Origin: Crenothrix polyspora
GTDB lineage: Bacteria > Pseudomonadota > Gammaproteobacteria > Methylococcales > Methylomonadaceae
DNA: 41,561 nucleotides
Direction of reading: 5' to 3'
Assembly (NCBI GenBank): GCA_945877505.1
Contig: CAMDWT010000014.1
Span: 1-41,561 of the forward strand
Shown here: piece after piece, positions 9,301-16,800 of the stretch
How the letters are laid out: every line of letters starts with the position of its first letter
How positions within the stretch are numbered: the stretch's first letter is position 1
The notes under the pieces: model-generated
What the model saw: only the letters and a program-made list of their open reading frames with translations
The model's database searches: none
Told to the model about the DNA's origin: nothing
Made by a program: the position numbers and the translations under genes

Positions 9301-9529
9301 CATCTTAATGACAAGTTTTGCCTTCATTTTAGGCTGCGTACCTTTGGCTTTAGCTGATGGAGCTGGCGCACTAGGACGCCAAGTTATTGGTTATGTTGTT
9401 ATTGGCGGGATGACTGCTGCGTCCTTTATTGCTATCTTTTTCGTCCCTTTGAGTTTTTATGTTGTTGAAAAACTATCACATCGAAAAAAAGTAGAGACTG
9501 ACGATAAAAAGGCGTCTGACCATGAATAA
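6377..9529 (+). CDS. RND multidrug efflux pump, HAE1 family (AcrB/MexB-like)
   Basis: Proton-driven inner-membrane transporter of 1050 aa, the normal size for AcrB. It starts MAKFFINRPIVAMVIAI, as HAE1 pumps do, and has 12 predicted membrane helices in two halves around large periplasmic loops. The proton-relay Asp pair is Asp408-Asp409 in GLVIDDAIVVVE. The second half shows the matching helix GLAAKNAILIVEFA and FVPLSFYVVEKL at the end. The substrates are probably hydrophobic drugs, dyes or solvents; the sequence does not narrow this down. Its last codons overlap the next gene by eight bases. No local TetR or LysR repressor accompanies the operon. Confidence 0.95.
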   Translation: MAKFFINRPIVAMVIAILMVILGLVSMMSLPIAQFPNLAPPEIQVSTTYNGADALTMEQAVATPIEQQMSGVDNMTYMYSINTNSGNTNLRVDFDVSTDPNTDQILAQMREMQASSQLPPAVNNFGVTVQKSTVAPLIMFALYSPKGTYDNVFLANYAYINLNDKLTRIKGISTVSVFGAGQYAMRIWVKPDKLASLDITIPEIVSAIQAQNTVNPAGQIGSEPLPQGQEFTYALRAQGRLQSEEDFENIILREDKQGSTVRIKDVGRIELGAQNYSVSSRLNGKPTALIALYQLPGSNALDAANGAKALMAEQKKSFPADLDYAVALDTTLAVTAGIDDIIHTLFEALLLVIIVVYLFLQSWRATLIPLLAVPVALIGTFAFFPLFGFSINTLSLFGLVLAVGLVIDDAIVVVEAVEHHIEEGLTPKNAAFKAMEEVSGPVIAIAIILSAVFIPTAFIPGITGRLYQPFAVTMAVSVALSAFNALTLTPALCAILLKPKDKQKSTSLLQRFFDSFNRLFGCITKGYIGVCSTLIRRSVFGILLLLGLTLSAGFLGKITPTSFLPDEDQGYIYGALQLPNASSFQRTSEVAKQVEEVLKNTAGIKYYSTVLGYNMLSQANTTYNAFFFITLKDWSERNESKEQYTAIKMAINKELKKLPGGIALVFPPPAIPGVGTSGGVSFVLEDRGGNTVEFLAENTEKFIKAAQQRPELTGIFTTLIASTPQLYVDVDKDKVIKQGVKLADVYQTMQYYMGSSFINYFNRFGRQWQVYLEAEGEYRKTAEPLGQFYVRNINGDSVPLSALTSIRETNGPEFTMRYNLYRSALINASAKPGYTSAQAMKALEEVFAQTMPTTMGYDYMGMSYQEKIAQQGLSPIIIFGFSLLCVFLILAALYESWSLPFSVLLGTPIAILGAFVALIVGHYANNVYAQIGLVMLIGLAAKNAILIVEFAKMGINQGQPLIEATLDGARLRLRPILMTSFAFILGCVPLALADGAGALGRQVIGYVVIGGMTAASFIAIFFVPLSFYVVEKLSHRKKVETDDKKASDHE

Positions 9530-10949
9530 TCTTTTATTATCACTCATGCTTATCGGCCTGACAGGTTGTTTTAAAGTAGGTCCAGATTATAAACGTCCCG
9601 ATATTGATACGCCCACGCATTGGCGTAATACTGAAAAAGAAGCTCTATTAAATGCAAGTGATCATTTATGGTGGGAGCAGTTGAATGACCCCGTGCTCAA
9701 CAAGTTGATCAAGCAAGCGGTACAAAATAATTACGATTTAAAAATAGCGATTGCCAATGTTGAACAATACATGGGCTTATATGGCTCAACTCGTTCCAAT
9801 TTATTTCCACAAATTGCGGGCGCTTTTAAATACCAACACCCACAAATGGCAACTTCACCGCAATACAGGCCCACAGGTGACGCTTTAAACTTAAGTGGCG
9901 GCATGAACTGGCAAATTGACATTTGGGGCGCTTTAAGGCGCGCCAACGAAGCAGCAATGGCCGATCTTCTTAGTCAAGAAGCCACCCGCCAAGCTGTCAT
10001 GCTTACTTTAGTAAGCCAAGTCGCCCAAACTTATATCCAGTTGCGTAAATATGATAAACAGCTTGAAATAACCAAAGAAACGGTTAGCTCACTCAAAGAA
10101 GGTTTACGTATTAACACGATACGCTTCGAAGAAGGTTATACCTCTAATCTGGAAGTACAACAAACTGAATCGGAATACCAACGCCGTAGCGCACTCATTC
10201 CAAAATATGAACAAGATATAGCTCTTACCGAAAATGCTCTCAATGTTTTATTAGGGAAAAATCCGGGCACTATTGAACGCGGTCTAGCGCTGGATAAACT
10301 TAAGCTCCCCGCTATCCCGGCCGGCTTACCCTCGGATCTATTAATAAGAAGGCCCGATATTGCCAAAGCTGAGCAACAATTAATTGCTGCAAATGCTCAA
10401 ATTGGTGTTGCTAGAGCACAATATTTTCCCAACATTTCTCTCACTGGTAACGTCGGTCAAATCAGCTCACAAGCCGCGAATCTTTTTGCTCCGGGTGCTA
10501 ATTTTTGGACAATTGGATCAGCCATAGCAACCCCCATCTTTACCGCGGGTAAAATAGCGGGGCAAGTGCAAGCAGCAGAAGGCCTCCAGCAAGCAACATT
10601 AGCTAATTACAAACGCGCCATCATCACTGGCTTTAGTGAATTTGAAAATGCGCTCATCAGTCTCATAAAAACCAAAGAACAAAATCAAAAACAAATCGAG
10701 CGAGTCAGTGCAAACAGGCAATACTATAATCTTTCACGTATTCGTTATGAAGAAGGTTATGTTGATTACATAACCGAATTAGACGCTATTAGACAATTAT
10801 TTGATGCTCAGGTTGAAGAAACGGCTGCACTTGCATCGACTTTTATCTCAGCCATTGATCTCTACTTGGCGATGGGTGGCGGCTGGATAGTACAAGAAGA
10901 AAAGGCTAATAATATACCTAAGCCTACCGATGCGGCATTTTTCCCCTAA
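9522..10949 (+). CDS. RND outer-membrane channel lipoprotein (OprM/NodT family)
   Basis: TolC-like trimeric channel subunit of 475 aa completing the tripartite pump. The lipobox LTGC places Cys16 as the lipidated residue, followed by the family signature FKVGPDYKRPDIDTP. Two outer-membrane-efflux repeats are visible. The first has the helix LIKQAVQNNYDLKIAIANVE. The second has LLIRRPDIAKAEQQLIAANA and GVARAQYFPNISLTGNVG. The ATG lies within the end of the pump gene (eight-base overlap), so the two are translationally coupled. No convincing terminator was seen in the 233 bases that follow. Confidence 0.94.
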   Translation: MNNLLLSLMLIGLTGCFKVGPDYKRPDIDTPTHWRNTEKEALLNASDHLWWEQLNDPVLNKLIKQAVQNNYDLKIAIANVEQYMGLYGSTRSNLFPQIAGAFKYQHPQMATSPQYRPTGDALNLSGGMNWQIDIWGALRRANEAAMADLLSQEATRQAVMLTLVSQVAQTYIQLRKYDKQLEITKETVSSLKEGLRINTIRFEEGYTSNLEVQQTESEYQRRSALIPKYEQDIALTENALNVLLGKNPGTIERGLALDKLKLPAIPAGLPSDLLIRRPDIAKAEQQLIAANAQIGVARAQYFPNISLTGNVGQISSQAANLFAPGANFWTIGSAIATPIFTAGKIAGQVQAAEGLQQATLANYKRAIITGFSEFENALISLIKTKEQNQKQIERVSANRQYYNLSRIRYEEGYVDYITELDAIRQLFDAQVEETAALASTFISAIDLYLAMGGGWIVQEEKANNIPKPTDAAFFP

Positions 10950-11108
10950 GTTAACAACAGAATTGGCTTTAAAAAAAAGACCCTGCAAGCTAATTACTGT
11001 GAAGATAACGATGTCATCTTCCTGAATCCAAGCGATTGTTGGGGCAACTCATTAAGCATTTTCGTTACTGAAAAACTTGAGAATATGACCTTAACTGAAC
11101 TATATTAT

Positions 11109-11136
11109 TTGACCCCCGTTATATTCCAGTTATATT
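11109..11136 (+). promoter_or_regulatory. sigma-70-type promoter for the NlpE-like gene
   Basis: TTGACC (11109-11114) and TATATT (11131-11136) are separated by 16 bases and lie about 45 bases before the ATG at 11183. This is the best promoter match I noticed in the window. It suggests that the NlpE-like gene is transcribed separately from the efflux operon. Confidence 0.55.
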
Positions 11137-11182
11137 AACGCTTTTACACCAAGTCCGACTTATTATAAAGAGGCGCATTTAC

Positions 11183-11716
11183 ATGCAACTATTAAAAAAA
11201 CAATTAAAACAAAATCTGGCTTTGATTTCTTTTAGCATTCTTTTGTCCTCAAATGCAATCATGGCCGCAACTGACTTAACCGCGCAAGAAAACTACCTAA
11301 AAGCGCGAATAAAGAGTCATGAGCAAAATACTGACCACCCCGTTCACATAGAACCCATGGAAAAAAGTCTAGAATTTCATGGTGTTTTTTATGGCTTTCT
11401 CCCCTGCACTGATTGTAATGGTATTAAATCAACACTGTCTTTAAAACAAAAAAACAATTATCTACTGGTGACTCAACCTGCAAAAGAATCCTCAAGGGAG
11501 TCCTATGAAAAAGGCAAATATACGTGGAATGATGAAACTAATACCGTTGTTTTAACGCCTCGTGACGAGTCTAAAACACGACAATATCTTATAAAAGATG
11601 AAGGAACACTGATTTTGCTGAACAGTGATGGCTCACCGATGAAAGGTGATAAATCAGACAGTTATACTTTGCGCCGTAGTGATTCTGCAAAAACACGAGA
11701 AGTACATATTCACTAG
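11183..11716 (+). CDS. NlpE N-terminal domain protein, periplasmic (no lipobox)
   Basis: Protein of 177 aa. After a signal peptide (cleavage near residue 28, NAIMA/A) comes the NlpE N-terminal beta-barrel: FHGVFYGFLPCTDCNGIKST with a CxxC pair (Cys75, Cys78), GKYTWNDETNTVVL and DGSPMKGDKSDSYTLRR. In E. coli, NlpE is an outer-membrane lipoprotein that senses surface contact, copper and lipoprotein-sorting stress and triggers Cpx. Here there is no lipobox cysteine and no C-terminal OB domain, so a soluble periplasmic copper-binding or stress protein is more likely. An AAAGAGG ribosome-binding site precedes the ATG. A link to the upstream efflux operon is possible but unproven. Confidence 0.8.
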   Translation: MQLLKKQLKQNLALISFSILLSSNAIMAATDLTAQENYLKARIKSHEQNTDHPVHIEPMEKSLEFHGVFYGFLPCTDCNGIKSTLSLKQKNNYLLVTQPAKESSRESYEKGKYTWNDETNTVVLTPRDESKTRQYLIKDEGTLILLNSDGSPMKGDKSDSYTLRRSDSAKTREVHIH

Positions 11717-11750
11717 AATTAGAAATAAAAATTTTAGAATTTTACCGATA

Positions 11751-11839
11751 TAAAAAACCGCTCATCTAACCAACGCACACTGGAAAATGAGCTTAAAAAA
11801 CATTTACACAGAAGGGCCTCCAAAACGAGTCCCTTCTGT
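11751..11839 (-). terminator. possible terminator region downstream of cysJ
   Basis: Two stem structures lie between convergent genes. ACAGAAGGG (11808-11816) pairs perfectly with CCCTTCTGT (11831-11839). GCTCAT (11760-11765) pairs with ATGAGC (11787-11792). Read on the minus strand, both are followed by T runs (complement of 11795-11800 and 11752-11757). The structures fit termination of cysJ better than of the plus-strand gene, but the loops are large. Confidence 0.4.
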
Positions 11840-11934
11840 AAATAGATGTAATACATCTACATTCCGATGATAGCTTTTTATCTTTCTTGCCTTAGAGGGA
11901 TTTCATCAACGACTTCAAACCTAACTATCCTTTA

Positions 11935-13674
11935 TCAATAAACATCTCTGACGTAACGTTTATCTTTTTTAAGCTGATTAACGTAATCTATAGCTTGTTG
12001 TTCTGAGAGTTGCCCATGCTTACTTATAAGGCTATGCAGCGCCTGATCAACATCTTTTGCCATTCGATAAGCATCGCCACAAACATAGAAATAACCGCCT
12101 TGTTCCAGCCACAAAAACACCTCTGCACCTTGCTCAAGCATTCTATCTTGTACGTAAATTTTGGCTTCTTGATCTCGGGAAAAAGCCAAATCTAAATGCG
12201 TCAGCAAACCAGTTTCTTGGTAACTTTCCAACTCATCGCGATAAATATAATCGGTAGATGCATTTCTATCGCCAAAAAACAGCCAATTTTTACCCGATGC
12301 ATTTCGATATTGACGCTCTTGTAAGAAAGCGCGAAAGGGTGCAATACCGGTACCGGGCCCCACCATTATAATGGGTAATTGATCATCTTCAGGTACTCTA
12401 AACACCTTATTAGGTGTGAAGAAACACCGCACAGGCGTTTCTGTTTCAACTAAGTCAGCCAGAAATGTTGAGCAAACCCCTTTATGCCGACGACCATGAC
12501 TGTCATAACGAACACTAGCTACTGTCAAATGGACCGCTTCAGGATATTTTTTTCCACTGGAAGAAATAGAATAAGCACGGTGCTGTAAGGGCTTTAAAAA
12601 ACCAATAAACTCTGTCGCCGTCAATTCACAGACCGGAAATTGCACTAATAAATCCAGCGTGTCACGTCCCCACAAATAATGCGCTAGCTTTTCTTTATCT
12701 CCTGACTCAATAATGCCATTAAGCGTCTGATCACCCGATCGTATTGCAATCTCTTCAACAAGTTCTTTACTCGGTGTTTTAATTTCAAAATGGTCGCGCA
12801 ATGCAACCTCAATCGTTATTAACTCGCCATTAACGGATACGTCTTCATTACCCTTATAGCCAATCACGTTGATAATTTCAGCGACCAGTTCAGGGCAATT
12901 TGTTGGGACGACGCACAAGGCATCTCCCGCCTCATAACTTAAACCAGAGCCGGACATTGATATTTCGTAATGCCTTGTTTCTTTAGATGATGAGGCATCA
13001 GTCAGTAATCGGTTAACCAATAATTTACCCGGAAACGGATTTTTTCGATGGTATTCTGGCTTATCCGAAGATCGAACATCGGTTTCTGCAATCGAAGTTC
13101 CAGTTCCCCCTGCCATCTGCGGAATAACCGCCGTTATCCAACGCTCTGCTGACTCTTCAAAGTCCACATCACAATCAGTGCGATCATAAATACGCGTCGC
13201 ACCTAGTTCTTCAAGTTTATTATCCCAATCAATACCTGCCTGACAGAATAAGTCATAACTGGTATCACCTAAGGCTAATACCGAATACTTCATGGTTTCA
13301 AGTCTCGGCATGTTTTCTGCACAAACGCTATCCCATAGCATTTGTGCATTATCGGGCATTTCACCTTCGCCATAGGTACTAGTAACGATCAATAAATAAT
13401 CAATGGCTGCCAGTTCAGTCGCTTCAATTTCGTCCATGCCTTTAACCAAAGGCTGTAAACCATAGGCTTTAGCTACTGTGGCCGCATCATTAGCGACGGC
13501 CTCTGCACTACCCGTTTGACTGCCATATAGTATGGTAAGGGTGCGACTAGCTGTTTGAGTCGATATGCCGACACTTTGAAGCATATGCGTGTGCATTCCG
13601 GCAAAAAAACCGCTTAACCACGCACGCTGGCCTTCGCTGTAGGGGGCATCAATTGGGAGTTGAAGTAATTTCAT
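11935..13674 (-). CDS. cysJ: CysJ-type NADPH diflavin reductase (sulfite reductase flavoprotein alpha)
   Basis: Diflavin reductase of 579 aa that passes electrons from NADPH through FAD and FMN to a partner, classically the sulfite reductase hemoprotein CysI. The order is: N-terminal helix PYSEGQRAWLSGFFAG; FMN flavodoxin domain from about residue 46 (ILYGSQTGSAEAV, STYGEGEMPDNA); FAD domain (RAYSISSSGK, GVCSTFLADL); NADPH domain (GPGTGIAPFRAF from residue 439). It ends in KRYVRDVY, nearly the same as the CysJ C-terminus. No cysI or other sulfate-assimilation gene is in the window. It lies 161 bases behind the long glutamate-synthase-like gene in the same direction, so it might serve that enzyme instead. 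An AT palindrome sits in the gap. The start ATG has no clear ribosome-binding site. Confidence 0.85.
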   Translation of the reverse strand: MKLLQLPIDAPYSEGQRAWLSGFFAGMHTHMLQSVGISTQTASRTLTILYGSQTGSAEAVANDAATVAKAYGLQPLVKGMDEIEATELAAIDYLLIVTSTYGEGEMPDNAQMLWDSVCAENMPRLETMKYSVLALGDTSYDLFCQAGIDWDNKLEELGATRIYDRTDCDVDFEESAERWITAVIPQMAGGTGTSIAETDVRSSDKPEYHRKNPFPGKLLVNRLLTDASSSKETRHYEISMSGSGLSYEAGDALCVVPTNCPELVAEIINVIGYKGNEDVSVNGELITIEVALRDHFEIKTPSKELVEEIAIRSGDQTLNGIIESGDKEKLAHYLWGRDTLDLLVQFPVCELTATEFIGFLKPLQHRAYSISSSGKKYPEAVHLTVASVRYDSHGRRHKGVCSTFLADLVETETPVRCFFTPNKVFRVPEDDQLPIIMVGPGTGIAPFRAFLQERQYRNASGKNWLFFGDRNASTDYIYRDELESYQETGLLTHLDLAFSRDQEAKIYVQDRMLEQGAEVFLWLEQGGYFYVCGDAYRMAKDVDQALHSLISKHGQLSEQQAIDYVNQLKKDKRYVRDVY

Positions 13675-13735
13675 TTAAGTTACAAACAATTAAATATTAT
13701 TAAAGGGGGTACACTTTACGCTATCAACAGCGCGA

Positions 13736-13751
13736 ATTTTTAATTAAAAAT
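13736..13751. repeat. 16-base AT palindrome upstream of cysJ
   Basis: ATTTTTAATTAAAAAT is a perfect palindrome about 60 bases ahead of the cysJ start. It could be an operator, an UP-like element, or simply a consequence of AT-rich spacer DNA. Confidence 0.4.
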
Positions 13752-13835
13752 ACTGTAAATTGGATTATTGTTAAACAGACGCATGTCCTGAAAATCAGAT
13801 AACCCAATTTAATTGATATTTATCCGTTCAAGTTA

Positions 13836-16800
13836 TCAAGCAGTTTGCTCATTCGATAGGTTCTGAACAATCCCAAGACCCAGAAGTCCGGCTAAATATT
13901 CCTCTATACAAGGAATACCAAGCAACGCTTGTTTATTAATTTTGTCTTGATTCATAATCCAAGCACTGGAACCAATAGAATATATGCTTTGCACCGAGCG
14001 ATTAATTAATGCTGTTTTATAATCATTAAGACGCTTGCTAGCCAATAAAACAGCAAGTTGCTCATCACTGTAATTACTGTATGCTTCACGCGTGCTTTTA
14101 ACCAAAGCATCTTGTAGTTTACGCGGCCTTTCCATGATTAATTTACGCGCACCACGCTCTATTTGATTTTGTGAACGCTGCCCTTCAGGTAAATTTCTCA
14201 ATAAATCTCTGGCCACTTGCTGAGCTTTTTCAAGTACCGCAAAACTATTAACCAGTTTAAAGGTTAACGCTTTGTCATAAGGGCTATGCCCTGGAATTGC
14301 ACCAGAAAATAATGGCTCAGACGTTTTATAGGCTTTTTTGACTTGCTCAATCTGCTGTTGTGCTAACGATTGGGACAATTCTTCAATCATTTCTTTACGA
14401 TCTAGAGATTGTTGCAAATACTGTGTTGCTTGCGTTTTGTATAACCATAAAGGCATAGCAAATTTAAAATGCTTACGCTCTGTCGCCCAGTTTTCAAGTA
14501 ATTCTTTAGCCTTACTGGAATTTGCGTAATCTGCATGTTGTTCAAGCATGGCGAGAATAAACTGTTCATGAGCATGAGCATCATCGGTTTCTTCGGTTAA
14601 GCTATGTAAGGCAACTGACGTTTTATCGTAAAGATTTCCCAATAAATTTTCAGGATCATACTGGTAAGCATTCCCCCCCGACATACCATTACAGAAACCC
14701 TTACCAAAGCCACCAATATTTAAAATGGCGCCATTCGTCATATATTCGCAAGCAAAATCACCAACGCCTTCAACAACAGCCATTGCACCTGAATTTCTAA
14801 CCGCAAATCGGTCACCCGCTTCGCCATTGATAAAGAACTTACCGCCGGTTGCACCAAATAAAGCAAAGTTTCCGATCAATACATTATTGCCAGGTGTTTT
14901 TATACCACCACCGGGCGATTCAACCACTACCGTTCCGCCACAAGCAGACTTGCCAACACCATCATTACAAGTGCCCAAATGCTCCATACGCATGCCATCA
15001 TTTAAAAAGGCGGCATAACTTTGTCCTGCTGATCCATGGGTGCGTATGACTACACTGTCAGGCGCCAAATAACGACGCCCCTGTGGATGGGTGTAAATAA
15101 TTTCAGAATCAGAAACTTGCTGTTCCGTTACTTCATAAGCTAGCAAACGCTCGATATCAATCGAGGCTTGTCCACCAACTGTTTTATTACAGTTATTCAA
15201 TTTAAAAGCATCGCCTTCAATGATAACGTGTGACTGCTTACCTTCAATAATCGAATCTTTAACTTGCTGAATAATCTTGTCATCAACCGTGAAACTGGCT
15301 TCCAGATATACCGGTTTTGAAACAACAACGACCTCTACTTTAGCCAGCATTTTTGTTAAATCTAATTGACCCACCATCGACGGATGCTCAATTAAATGCA
15401 GTAAATCTGTTTTACCACGAATTTCTTGCAAACTTTTGTAACCTAAAACTGACAGTATTTCTCTAACTTCATGTGCCAGATTCATGAAATATTGCGCCAG
15501 AACTCGCGAGTCACCTTTAAATTCTTCATGTTCCGTAGTTAAGCCAGCAGGACATTTTATATTGCAATTTTTCGCCATTACGCAGCGCAACATCATCAAT
15601 ACCGTCGTACCAAATTCAAATGAATCTGCACCTAAAATAGCCGACTTAACAACGTCCAATCCACTTTGATGTGCACCACTACCTCGTAAAATAACTTTAT
15701 TGCGCAAACCATTAACCGCTAAAGCCTGATGAACTTCAGCAATGCCAATCTCGGGTGAACGACCACTATTTTTGAGACTCGTAACCGCCGCAGCACCTGT
15801 TCCCCCAGTATTGCCGGCCACGTTAATCACATCCGCCCCTGCTTTAGCCACACCCACAGCAATTGTGCCTATCCCTTCAGAAGACACTAACTTAACGCCC
15901 ACTTTAACGCGTGCGGCTTTAGCATCATGAATTAACTGCCCCAAATCTTCAATGGAGTAAGTGTCATGATGTGGCGGTGGACTGACTAATTCAACTCTGG
16001 GCGTGCCACCTCGTAAGGCTGCAATTTCTACCGAAACTTTAGCCGCAGGTAATTGCCCGCCTTCACCCGGCTTAGCGCCCTGTGCTATTTTAATTTCAAT
16101 TTCTTTTATATTAGGATCAGCCAAATAACCTGCCCAAACCCCAAAGCGTCCAGAAGCAAACTGTTTAATATTACAAGAACGCAAAGTATTAAAACGACTG
16201 GAGTGTTCACCACCTTCGCCTGAATTACTTAAAGCACCTACGATATTAATACCTTCGGCAACCGCCTCATGCGCTTCGGCAATCAAAGCGCCATGGCTCA
16301 TGGCACCAGAAGCTAAGGTTGCTGTTATTTCATGCGCCGGTTGAACGTCTTTTAAGGCAATCGGCTCTCTAGCCGTTTTGATAGTACTTAAGTATCCGGC
16401 TAACAAGCTATCGCCGTCAGCAACTTTAATAATCAGAACATCGTTTACAACGACACAACTAAATTCAATATCGAAAAAGCGTTTTTTAAAATGCTCCAAC
16501 AATTGCGCCAAACGCTGCTCAGAAGAAGCACTTGCAAATGCAATACTAAAAGTATTGTCAATTGACTTTTCTACGCTTAATCCACGAATCAAATAATTAA
16601 TGTTCCCGCGTAAGTTTTGTTTTCCCAAAATGCGATCAAAATCAGCGGTCGTATTTGCTGAGCATACATCGGCTGGGAAATCCATAATGTCACGAAGCGA
16701 CGCAGGTCTTGAATCACGCTCAAGATAAAGATTTTTCGCAAAACTACGATAAGCCGGTGTAATACCAAAGCTATCAATTTGTTCTGGCGTACGTTTTTCA

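Noticed and set aside
11023-11060. GTTG-GGG-CAAC hairpin after the outer-membrane channel gene
   Set aside because: A four-base stem without a T-tract is too weak to call a terminator.
14338-15669. Several plus-strand ORFs of 60-100 codons inside the minus-strand GltB paralog
   Set aside because: They are antisense shadows: the minus-strand frame has clear domain motifs throughout and the shadows have none.
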